Of a DNA stretch of 64,000 nt, positions 8,840-16,548 are shown piece after piece. Made by a program: the position numbers and the translations under genes. The stretch covers positions 2,914,001-2,978,000 of the forward strand of contig OW818680.1 of the NCBI GenBank assembly GCA_942493055.1. Reading direction: 5' to 3'. Position 1 is the stretch's first letter. The number at the start of each line of letters is the position of its first letter. This DNA is from CAIZQW01 sp942493055. Its GTDB lineage: Bacteria; Verrucomicrobiota; Kiritimatiellia; RFP12; UBA1067. The notes under the pieces are model-generated. The model worked only from the letters and a program-made list of their open reading frames with translations. It ran no database searches and was not told the origin of the DNA.

Positions 8840-11695
8840 ATGAACAAATTAATGCTTGTTGCGTTCCTCATGCTCCTCAATACGGCTTCGGCCGAAGGGC
8901 TTTCGCCCTTTGTACATCCAGATACCGTACCGGCTTCAAGCTGGTCCGCCAAATGGATCGGAATAGAGTCAGCCGCTGTTGCTGAGGTTGATCTAACAGG
9001 TGCCTCCTGGCTTTGGTCCGCAGAAGACGGGATCAATCCCGTCAAAAAAGCGAAACCAGGAATTGTTCATTTCCGAAAAACCCTGACGCTCTCAGCGACT
9101 GATCCGCTGGTCAGCGCCAGGGCCATCATGAGCGCAGACAACCACTTCGCGTTATCCGTTAACGGTCAGGGCGTTGGCTCGGGAGACAGCTGGGAAAATC
9201 CGCAAGTCATGGACATCACCAAGCAGTTGAAGCCTGGCCACAACGTGATCAGCGTCCGCGCAACCAATGATCCTGATGAAGGCGCTGTGAATGCTGCGGG
9301 CCTGATTGGCAAACTCTCCCTCTTAACAGCAGGACAGAAGACGCAGACCTGCGTGACCGACGCCTCCTGGGAGTGGTCTACGGATGAAAAGAGCTGGAAG
9401 CCTGTCTACGTCATTGGCGCCGTCGGCTCAGCACCTTGGGGGAAGATCAACTCCGGCGCACGTGCGAAGCAGCAGAATCTCTGGAGCTGCTATCGCAAGG
9501 AGTTCACGCTTGCCGCGAAACCAAAAGCTGCAATCGCGCGGATCGCTGTCGACTCCAAATACTGGCTCTGGGTCAATGGCGTCATGGTCGTACGTGAAGG
9601 CGCACTGAAGCGAGGGCCGACCCCGACCGACACCTTCTTTGATGAAGTGGATCTGGCGTCCTATCTGAAACAGGGAGCCAACACCGTCGCGATCCTCGCT
9701 TGGTATTTTGGCAAGGAGGGCTTCAGCCACAAGAGCAGCGGCAAAAGCGGTCTGTTGTTTGAGTTAGTTGCAGGACAAAATAAAATCATCAGCGACTCCT
9801 CCTGGCGCACAATCCTTCATCCGTCCTTCGGCGACACAGGCGCACCGCACCCCAATTACAGACTTCCCGAATCCAACATCCGGTTTGACGCAGGAAAGGA
9901 CATCGCCGGCTGGGAGATGCCAGGGTTTGCAGCGACTTCATGGTCTCCTACCAAGGAATTAGGCTCGCCGGATTGCGCGCCGTGGAACAGGCTGGTCAAG
10001 CGGCCAGTCCCCTTCTGGAAAGACTATGGCCTCAAGCCCTACACCAATGGCTCATCTCTTCCGAAAATCTCAGATGGCAAAATGATCAAGGCGAAAATAC
10101 CCTACAACGCCCAGATCACGCCCTATTTTAAAATCAATGCCAAGGCTGGCGAGGTCATTAAAATACAGATGGACAACTATGGCGGCGGCAGCGAACCGAA
10201 TGTGCGGGCCGAGTATGTGACCCGTGAGGGTGAGCAGTCATTCGAATGCTATGGCTGGATGAACGGACACGAGGTGCAATACCAAATCCCGGCGGGCATC
10301 ACCATTCTGGATTTAAAATATCGCGAGACAGGCTTTGACACGGAATTTGTCGGAACGTTTGACTGCGACGATGATTTTCTCAACCGGCTTCGCACCAAAG
10401 CCATTCGCACACTCTACATCACGATGCGTGACAACTACATGGACTGCCCGGACCGCGAACGCGCCCTGTGGTGGGGCGATGCCGTCAATGAACTCGGCGA
10501 ATCGTTTTATGCGTTTGACCGGCGCGCTGACTTGCTGACGCGAAAATGCATCATCGATCTGGTCGCCTGGCAGAAGCCGGATGGCGTCTTGTTCTCGCCG
10601 ATCCCCGCAGGCAACTGGAACAGAGACCTGCCCCTGCAAATGTTGGCGAGCATCGGGCGGACCGGTTTCTGGACCTACAGCTTTTTCAGCGGGGACATGG
10701 AGACGCTCAGCGTCGCGTATCCCGGCATGAAACGCTACATGGAGATCTGGGCCATGAAGCCGGACGGACTTGTCGTACCCAGGCCCGGCGCATGGGCATG
10801 GGGCGACTGGGGAAATAATGTCGACATGGGCATGCTTTACAATGCATGGTATCACATCGGACTGCAGGGACTTCGCAACGCCGCAGTCGTCCTGAAGAAG
10901 GAGAGCGATTTACCGTGGATCGACGCGCGCATGAAATCCATTGAAGCCAGCTTCAATAAAACCTATTGGACCGGGACTGAATATCGCTCCCCTGATTATA
11001 AGGGACAGACGGACGACCGCGCCAATGCGCTGGCGATCGTGGCGGGATTGGCCAAGCCCGACCAATACCCGGCCCTGATCGACGTCTTTAATAAGCAGTC
11101 CCATTCCAGCCCCTACATGGAGAAATATGTCTTGGAGGCCCTCTGCCTCATGGATCAGCCGGAACTCGCACAGGAGCGGATGAAGAAACGCTACGCCAAG
11201 ATGGTGGATCACCCTGAATTCACCACGCTCTGGGAAGGCTGGGGCATCGGCTCAGAAGGTTTTGGCGGCGGCACCATCAACCATGCCTGGAGCGGCGGGC
11301 CGCTCACCATCATGTCGCAATACTTTGCAGGCATCGCGCCGACAGCGGCAGGCTTCTCGTCGTATAGCGTGTTGCCGCAGATGGGGACGCTGAAGAAGAT
11401 CACCACGAAGGTCGTCACGGCAAAGGGCGACATCGCATTGAAACTCTCCAACACGAAAGAGCTATTCTCGCTCGCGTTGACCTCGCCTTCCGGCACGCAG
11501 GCGATTGTGGGCATTCCCGTGCTGGCGGGCGAGACAATCACGGAAGTCAAAGCCAACGGCAAGGTGATTTGGAAAGCGGGCAAGTCCAATGGAACCATCA
11601 CGGGTGTGCGTTTTAACGAAGCCACATCGCGTTATCTGCTGTTCTCTGTGGAGTCCGGCACCTGGTCCTTCAGCGCCACCAAAATTGCTAAATAA
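8840..11695 (+). CDS. GH78-family alpha-L-rhamnosidase (second copy, divergent)
   Basis: A 951-residue protein with a signal peptide ending near TASA. Residues about 30-450 hold two beta-sandwich jelly-roll regions (AKWIGIES, YRKEFTL, YWLWVNGVMV), as in GH78 enzymes that carry a CBM67-type rhamnose-binding fold. The catalytic barrel follows, with Asp535, Glu540 and Asp547 in DCPDRERALWWGD and Glu799 in TTLWEGWG at the positions used for catalysis in the family. AGAAGGA precedes the ATG and the gap to the first GH78 gene is 16 bases. The two enzymes share little sequence and differ in domain layout, so they probably cut different rhamnosyl linkages of one substrate. Confidence 0.9.
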   Translation: MNKLMLVAFLMLLNTASAEGLSPFVHPDTVPASSWSAKWIGIESAAVAEVDLTGASWLWSAEDGINPVKKAKPGIVHFRKTLTLSATDPLVSARAIMSADNHFALSVNGQGVGSGDSWENPQVMDITKQLKPGHNVISVRATNDPDEGAVNAAGLIGKLSLLTAGQKTQTCVTDASWEWSTDEKSWKPVYVIGAVGSAPWGKINSGARAKQQNLWSCYRKEFTLAAKPKAAIARIAVDSKYWLWVNGVMVVREGALKRGPTPTDTFFDEVDLASYLKQGANTVAILAWYFGKEGFSHKSSGKSGLLFELVAGQNKIISDSSWRTILHPSFGDTGAPHPNYRLPESNIRFDAGKDIAGWEMPGFAATSWSPTKELGSPDCAPWNRLVKRPVPFWKDYGLKPYTNGSSLPKISDGKMIKAKIPYNAQITPYFKINAKAGEVIKIQMDNYGGGSEPNVRAEYVTREGEQSFECYGWMNGHEVQYQIPAGITILDLKYRETGFDTEFVGTFDCDDDFLNRLRTKAIRTLYITMRDNYMDCPDRERALWWGDAVNELGESFYAFDRRADLLTRKCIIDLVAWQKPDGVLFSPIPAGNWNRDLPLQMLASIGRTGFWTYSFFSGDMETLSVAYPGMKRYMEIWAMKPDGLVVPRPGAWAWGDWGNNVDMGMLYNAWYHIGLQGLRNAAVVLKKESDLPWIDARMKSIEASFNKTYWTGTEYRSPDYKGQTDDRANALAIVAGLAKPDQYPALIDVFNKQSHSSPYMEKYVLEALCLMDQPELAQERMKKRYAKMVDHPEFTTLWEGWGIGSEGFGGGTINHAWSGGPLTIMSQYFAGIAPTAAGFSSYSVLPQMGTLKKITTKVVTAKGDIALKLSNTKELFSLALTSPSGTQAIVGIPVLAGETITEVKANGKVIWKAGKSNGTITGVRFNEATSRYLLFSVESGTWSFSATKIAK

Positions 11696-11706
11696 GGAAG
11701 CGCCCT

Positions 11707-12792
11707 ATGAAAAAGAGGTCTCTTGCAGTGATAGCCCTGCCGATTCTCCTCTCGTTACTATCCGTTTCCGTTCTGCAAACACAGGCGGCGGTCTCTGCAG
11801 CCAAACCTGTAGCATACCCCGATAAACGGCCCGGGGCGAGCTGGCGGATGGATGCAATCGATCAGGGCGTGGTGCTTAAGCATGGTGACGGACCTGATAA
11901 GTGCGACATCCTCGGCGCTCGCGATGTGTGGGTTTACGAAGCTGGGGGAACGTACTACATGCATTATGATGGCGCCGGTCCCAAAGGCTGGCTGTCCTGT
12001 CTGGCCACCAGCACCAATCTGGTGGACTGGGTCAAAAAAGGGCCGGTACTAGACTTCGGCAAACCCGGCGAGGAGGATTCAGCTTCAGCTTCTTACGGAG
12101 TAACCTATTTTGATGGCACGACCTGGCACATGTTTTATCTTGGGACTCCGCATGTTTCACCTGCGCCTGATCTAATACCGTCATTTCCTTATCTGACCAT
12201 GAAGGCGCAAGGCAAATCGCCCGCAGGGCCTTGGACGAAGCAGCCCGAGGTGATTCCATTCCGCACCAAACCGGGAACCTATTATTCTGCGACAGCCAGC
12301 CCGGGACACATCATCAAGCAGGGCGATGACTATCTGATGTTCTTCAGCGCGTCGACCGACAGGCCCTGCCTGCGTACGCTCAGCATCGCCCGCACGCGTG
12401 ATCTCAATGGCCCATGGACCGTTGATGCAACACCGATTGTTCCGCTCGCCGAGCAAGTTGAGAACAGTTCGCTTTATTTTGAACCTACCAATCAGACTTG
12501 GTTCCTCTTTACCAACCACATCGGACTGGAGGGCCACGAGTACACCGACGCTGTCTGGGTCTACTGGACCAAGGATCTGAATAAGTGGAACGCTTCCGAT
12601 AAAGCCGTGGTCCTTGACGGCCAGAACTGCACATGGTCAAAGAAATGCATTGGCCTGCCTGGTGTGGTCAAGGTCGGCAAACGGTTGGCCATCGTGTATG
12701 ATGCCCCCGGCGGAAACAGCAAAAGCCACATGAAGCGCGATGTCGGTCTCGCCTGGCTGGAGTTGCCGCTTAGTGCCCCCCAGCCTCATTGA
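11707..12792 (+). CDS. Secreted GH43-like five-bladed beta-propeller glycosidase
   Basis: The 361-residue product has a signal peptide (hydrophobic residues 5-27, AAVSA). Repeated blade-like segments follow: DVWVYEAGGTYYMHYDG, LATSTNLVDWVKKGPVL, GVTYFDGTTWHMFYLG, SPGHIIKQGDDYLMFFS, FEPTNQTWFLFTN. This is the pattern of the GH43/GH117/GH130 propeller superfamily, usually acting on arabinose, xylose, galactose or mannose linkages. Asp and Glu candidates are present in most blades but I cannot place the catalytic trio or the exact family. It lies 11 bases after the second rhamnosidase, so is probably co-expressed with it. Confidence 0.75.
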   Translation: MKKRSLAVIALPILLSLLSVSVLQTQAAVSAAKPVAYPDKRPGASWRMDAIDQGVVLKHGDGPDKCDILGARDVWVYEAGGTYYMHYDGAGPKGWLSCLATSTNLVDWVKKGPVLDFGKPGEEDSASASYGVTYFDGTTWHMFYLGTPHVSPAPDLIPSFPYLTMKAQGKSPAGPWTKQPEVIPFRTKPGTYYSATASPGHIIKQGDDYLMFFSASTDRPCLRTLSIARTRDLNGPWTVDATPIVPLAEQVENSSLYFEPTNQTWFLFTNHIGLEGHEYTDAVWVYWTKDLNKWNASDKAVVLDGQNCTWSKKCIGLPGVVKVGKRLAIVYDAPGGNSKSHMKRDVGLAWLELPLSAPQPH

Positions 12793-12827
12793 CGTAGAGC
12801 ATTCTGTCGGAGAACGCGGCCCAAGCA

Positions 12828-12962
12828 ATGCATAAGAACTTAACCTTAGCACTTCTTCCTACCACGGTTAAGACGGGCGATACGGCAGCGAAGCCGGTGA
12901 GCTTTAAGAAAAACGCTCCGTCCCCGCAGGATTGGGTGCTGGTGTTTGAGCAGGTGAAATAA
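12828..12962 (+). pseudogene. C-terminal fragment of a larger glycan-active protein (44 codons)
   Basis: A small frame beginning ATGCATAAG encodes a product ending SPQDWVLVFEQVK. A terminal DWVLV-type strand is typical of the C-terminal beta-sandwich of apiosidase-like (DUF4038) and related glycoside hydrolases, and the preceding KPVSFKKNAP segment fits the same fold. There is no ribosome binding site and no room for the catalytic domain, so this looks like a gene remnant left between the propeller gene and the oxidoreductase. A real short peptide gene cannot be excluded. Confidence 0.35.
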
Positions 12963-12995
12963 CTGAGAAAAGAGAGATCAGAAAGAGAGGGCAGA

Positions 12996-14300
12996 ATGAG
13001 CAGTTCAATAAATAAGACAAAGAAATCCGATGGATCGCTGAGTCGGCGGCAGTTTATCAAACGCACACTTGCTACGAGTAGTGTTTTTGCAGTTCCCTGT
13101 ATTATTCCAGCCTCGGCGCTGGGACGGGACGGCGCGGTTGCGCCAAGCGAGAAGATCACGTTTGGCGCTATTGGCATTGGTGGCAGAGGGTCATACGATC
13201 TTGGTTGCATGCTTGAAGAAAAGGACGCGCATTGCGTTGCAGTCTGTGACGTTCGCGCGGATAACCGCGCGAGAGCCAAGAACAGGGTTAATCAACAGTA
13301 CGGCAACATGGATTGCACAACATATATTGACTTCCGCGAGTTGTTGGCACGCCCTGATATTGATGCCGTCCTGATAGCTACCGGACCCAACTGGCATGCG
13401 CTGGCTTCGATCATGGCAGCCAAGGCAGGCAAGGATGTCTATTGCGAAAAACCCTGCACAAAGAATATTGCCGAGAGCCTGATGCTGGCCGAGACATATC
13501 GCCGTACCGGGCGCATTTTCCAAGGCGGCATGCAGCGGCGAAGTCTGCCCAATTTCGAGTTCGCGGCCTTGCTCGCACAACGTGGCAAGTTGGGCAAACT
13601 CAAGACACTTCATGCCCATCCAGGCGGACTTGGAACCGCGATGAGCGGCTGGTCCGGGGAGGAACAAGATCCAGGCAAGGAAGTTGTGGACTGGGATATG
13701 TATCTCGGTCCAGCAGCCTGGCGTCCGTTTAACAACGGCATAACTCACAACGGCGGCGGGTTCGAAAAAGGAGGTGGGTTGGTAGGCGGCGGCTGCCTTG
13801 AGTGGGGTTCTCATTGCGTGGACCTCTGCCAGTGGGCCAATCAAACGGACAACACGTCGGCCGTGGAGTACTGGCCTGAAGGCAACCAGCTCTGTGCCAG
13901 GTATGCCAATGGCGTCAATCTGGTCATGCGGAATGACGGATGGCTGAATTCAGGCTCCTGTCCGGTGCGTTACGAAGGCGAAACCGGCTGGGTTGAGACA
14001 GGAGATAGCGGTGACTTATTTGCCAGCACTCCCGAATTAATCAGCGGGGAAAGGGCAATAAGTCGCGGGTACCCGGCTAATTTCCATATCCGCAATTTCT
14101 TTGATTGTGTCAGATCACGGAATCAAACGCGTGCTAATGCCACCGCAGCCTGCTATTCGCATATTGTCTGCCATGCTGCCAATATTGCAAAATTCCTAGG
14201 CCGCAAGGTCAACTACGATCCCGTGAAGAATGAGTTCATCGGCGACGATGAAGCAAACAGACTACGTTCTGAAGCATTGCGCGAACCATGGAGAATGTGA
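12996..14300 (+). CDS. Gfo/Idh/MocA family oxidoreductase, Tat-exported
   Basis: A 434-residue NAD(P)-dependent sugar oxidoreductase-type protein. It opens with a twin-arginine signal (SRRQFIKRTL, Arg17-Arg18). A Rossmann fold follows (ITFGAIGIGGRGS, with CDVRADNR at the end of beta2). The family lysine lies in Y-C-E-K-P (Glu151-Lys152-Pro153), and the C-terminal half has the usual alpha/beta substrate domain (GGGCLEWGSHCVDLCQWAN). GGGAGAATG-like spacing with AGAGAGGG supports the start. Such Tat-exported members are abundant in Planctomycetes and Kiritimatiellota and often sit with sulfatases and glycosidases; some act as redox-cycling glycosidases. Here the neighbours suggest an oligosaccharide or sugar-acid substrate, but the reaction cannot be read from sequence. 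Confidence 0.88.
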   Translation: MSSSINKTKKSDGSLSRRQFIKRTLATSSVFAVPCIIPASALGRDGAVAPSEKITFGAIGIGGRGSYDLGCMLEEKDAHCVAVCDVRADNRARAKNRVNQQYGNMDCTTYIDFRELLARPDIDAVLIATGPNWHALASIMAAKAGKDVYCEKPCTKNIAESLMLAETYRRTGRIFQGGMQRRSLPNFEFAALLAQRGKLGKLKTLHAHPGGLGTAMSGWSGEEQDPGKEVVDWDMYLGPAAWRPFNNGITHNGGGFEKGGGLVGGGCLEWGSHCVDLCQWANQTDNTSAVEYWPEGNQLCARYANGVNLVMRNDGWLNSGSCPVRYEGETGWVETGDSGDLFASTPELISGERAISRGYPANFHIRNFFDCVRSRNQTRANATAACYSHIVCHAANIAKFLGRKVNYDPVKNEFIGDDEANRLRSEALREPWRM

Positions 14301-14327
14301 GATTATTTGAACAAGGAAAAACCGAAC

Positions 14328-16262
14328 ATGAAAACAATAATACACCTCACCTTATTTGTAACGCTAATGGCTTGTCTCATGGCCGCCAACAGCATTACTG
14401 CTGCTGACAAACCGGACGAGAACAGAGAAAAAGGATTAATTGCCGTACTGCAGTCCAATGCCTCGCCCCAGGAAAAGGCAATAACCTGCAAACGCCTTGC
14501 AATTTACGGAACAAAGGATGCGGTTCCGGCACTGGCGGCCCTGCTGTCAGACGAGAAACTTGCATCATGGGCAAGGATCGGACTTGAAGCCATTCCTGAT
14601 CCAGCCGTGGACGATGCATTCAGGGATGCGTTGGGCAAGTTACAGGGAAAACTGCTCATTGGCGTCATCAATTCGATCGGCAAGCGTGGTGACGCGAAGG
14701 CGGTTGAATGGATTTCGCAAAAGCTGAACGACAGCGATCCAGCGCTGGCGGCGGCATCTGCGGCTGCTCTTGGGCGAATAGCCGGTGAGGAGGCAGCAAA
14801 GGCACTTGTAAAGGCCTTACGCAAAGCGTCGCCCGAAGCACTGCCTGCCATCTGCGAAGGTTCGTTGAGGTGCGCCGATCATTTTATCTTACAGGGCAAG
14901 CAAAACATGGCGATAAAGATCTTTAACAGCGTCCTCGATGCGAAGACGCCTCGTCACATTCGCATGGAGGCGATGCGCGGACTCATTGTTGCAAAGCAGG
15001 ACGACGGTATTCCCCTGCTTATTGAGCAACTGAAGAGCGACGATGCTGGGATGGTCGCCGTTGCGATGGGCCTGGATCACGATATGCCAGGTCAGAAGCT
15101 GACTAAAGCCCTCGCGGCTGAAGTGAGTAAGCTTCCCCCCGAAAAACAGGTTTACGTGATTGATGCACTTGCCGTCCGGCAGGACAAGTCGGTTGTCCCG
15201 ACATTGCTTGCTTTGACACGGAGCAGCTCAACCAATGTTTGCATAGCCGCCATTGACGCGCTGACCCATCTGGGGGATGTCGCCTCATTGCCACAGCTTG
15301 TTGAGATTGCCGTAGCTCCGGACAGCGAGATCGCTCGGGCGGCCCAGTCGGCGATCATCGGCTTCCCGTCTGTTGACGCCGATCTCACCGGTGCCACGAT
15401 GCTGGCTTCGCAGAATGCCAAGGTGCGCGTGATCGGGGTCCATGTGATCAGCCGGCGCGCGGTCCTCAGCGCCGTGCCGGCCGTTGTGAAAGCGTCGCGC
15501 GAGGATCCGGAGGCCGCGGTCCGCGTGGCGTGCATCGCTGCCCTGCGCGAGTTGGGCGGTTTGGCGGAGATTCCCGGCTTGGTGGAGATCCTTCTGAAGA
15601 ACCCATCGGAGGCGGAAACCCAGGCCGCGGAGAAGGCGCTGGCGACGCTCTGCAAAAGGCAAACCGATTTGGGCGGCTGCACGGATAAACTGGCCGTTGG
15701 CCTTGCTTCGGCGCAGCCTGCCCAGAAATGCGCCTTGCTGCGCATCCTGCGTTCTGTGGGCGAGACTAAGGCTCTCAACGCGATACGTGCGGCCATGTCT
15801 GACGCCAACAAAGAGGTTCAGGACGAGGCCACTCGGCTGGTCTGCGACTGGAGCACGGTTGAAGCTGCACCGGATCTGCTCGTGCTGGCTCGCAATTCGT
15901 CCAACGCGACGTACAGGGCTTTGGCCTTGCGCGGATACCTGCGCGTGAGCGGAGACAAGAATGTGACGGCCGGGCAGAGGCTGGCGATGTGCAAAGATGC
16001 GGCCGCCTTGGTGCAGAGGGACGACGAGAAAAAGGCGTTGCTCGGTGTTTTGGCAAGTGCCGGCGATGCAGAGTCGCTCCTGCTGGCCGCGGCATATCTG
16101 GACCAAGCGGCGATCAAGGGAGAAGCCTGTCTCACGACCGTGGCAATCGCCGAGCGCCTGGTTAAGGACAAGCCAGAGGCCGTCCGTCCGGTCATGGAAA
16201 AAGTCCTCAAGACCAGCCAGGATAATAAGCTGACCGCCCGCGCGAGAAATGTCCTGAAGTAG
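14328..16262 (+). CDS. Secreted HEAT-repeat protein
   Basis: The ATG at 14328, preceded by AAGGA, gives 644 residues; a TTG at 14307 would add a poor leader. A signal peptide (hydrophobic stretch to SITAA) is followed by about a dozen and more alpha-helical HEAT/PBS-lyase repeats: DAVPALAALLSDEKLASWAR, DSDPALAAASAAALGRI, AAVRVACIAALRELG and VQDEATRLVCDWS are clear units. These repeats form an alpha-solenoid for protein binding and carry no enzyme activity. Proteins of this type in related bacteria often end in a DUF1080 (3-keto-disaccharide hydrolase) domain. Here the frame stops at a TAG just before the remains of such a domain (16263-16343), so the protein seems to have lost its C-terminal module. 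Confidence 0.82.
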   Translation: MKTIIHLTLFVTLMACLMAANSITAADKPDENREKGLIAVLQSNASPQEKAITCKRLAIYGTKDAVPALAALLSDEKLASWARIGLEAIPDPAVDDAFRDALGKLQGKLLIGVINSIGKRGDAKAVEWISQKLNDSDPALAAASAAALGRIAGEEAAKALVKALRKASPEALPAICEGSLRCADHFILQGKQNMAIKIFNSVLDAKTPRHIRMEAMRGLIVAKQDDGIPLLIEQLKSDDAGMVAVAMGLDHDMPGQKLTKALAAEVSKLPPEKQVYVIDALAVRQDKSVVPTLLALTRSSSTNVCIAAIDALTHLGDVASLPQLVEIAVAPDSEIARAAQSAIIGFPSVDADLTGATMLASQNAKVRVIGVHVISRRAVLSAVPAVVKASREDPEAAVRVACIAALRELGGLAEIPGLVEILLKNPSEAETQAAEKALATLCKRQTDLGGCTDKLAVGLASAQPAQKCALLRILRSVGETKALNAIRAAMSDANKEVQDEATRLVCDWSTVEAAPDLLVLARNSSNATYRALALRGYLRVSGDKNVTAGQRLAMCKDAAALVQRDDEKKALLGVLASAGDAESLLLAAAYLDQAAIKGEACLTTVAIAERLVKDKPEAVRPVMEKVLKTSQDNKLTARARNVLK

Positions 16263-16343
16263 GCCAAGCCGGAAACGCCGGCTCCGGCGGCAGGTGCCGG
16301 CGGCGGCGTTAGCCTGTTCAACGGCAAAGACCTGGCTGGCTGA
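16263..16343 (+). pseudogene. Remnant of a DUF1080 domain start, in frame after a stop codon
   Basis: Immediately after the TAG of the HEAT-repeat gene the same frame stays open for 26 codons. It encodes an Ala/Pro/Gly linker and then GVSLFNGKDLAG, followed by TGA. SLFNGKDL followed by G-W is the signature opening of DUF1080 (3-keto-disaccharide hydrolase) domains. The rest of the domain is absent, and repeat DNA begins soon after. This is best explained as a nonsense mutation plus deletion in a former HEAT-DUF1080 fusion. Confidence 0.6.
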
Positions 16344-16366
16344 GAGCAAGTTTGGGAAGTCTCAAT

Positions 16367-16468
16367 AAGTGCCAGTAAGTCGGGAACACCCAGTTTCAAG
16401 TTTCCAGTTTCACTTTAGAACTTCTCCCAATCCCAAACTTACTGACACTTTCCAACTTACTGACACTT
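16367..16468. repeat. Inverted and direct copies of a 14-bp repeat (agtgtcagtaagt family)
   Basis: One copy, aagtgccagtaagt, is at 16367-16380; two inverted copies, acttactgacactt, are at 16437-16450 and 16455-16468. The same word recurs in a tandem array at 62531-62600. Stretches such as cagtttcaagtttccagttt lie between and also recur near 41000 and 55480. No gene is visible here. Confidence 0.7.
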
Positions 16469-16492
16469 CTCCTTGTAGTACATTTGCACGAC

Positions 16493-16521
16493 ATGACAAA
16501 ACCACTCCCTTCGACTATACT
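16493..16521 (+). promoter_or_regulatory. Sigma70-type promoter for the 16549 gene
   Basis: A -35 box ATGACA (16493-16498) and a -10 box TATACT (16516-16521), each five of six matches to consensus, are 17 bases apart. They end 27 bases before the ATG at 16549, which has GGGGAAG as its ribosome binding site. This suggests that the second half of the glycan cluster has its own start of transcription. Confidence 0.6.
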
Positions 16522-16548
16522 TGTTCAACTTAAATGGGGAAGACACGA

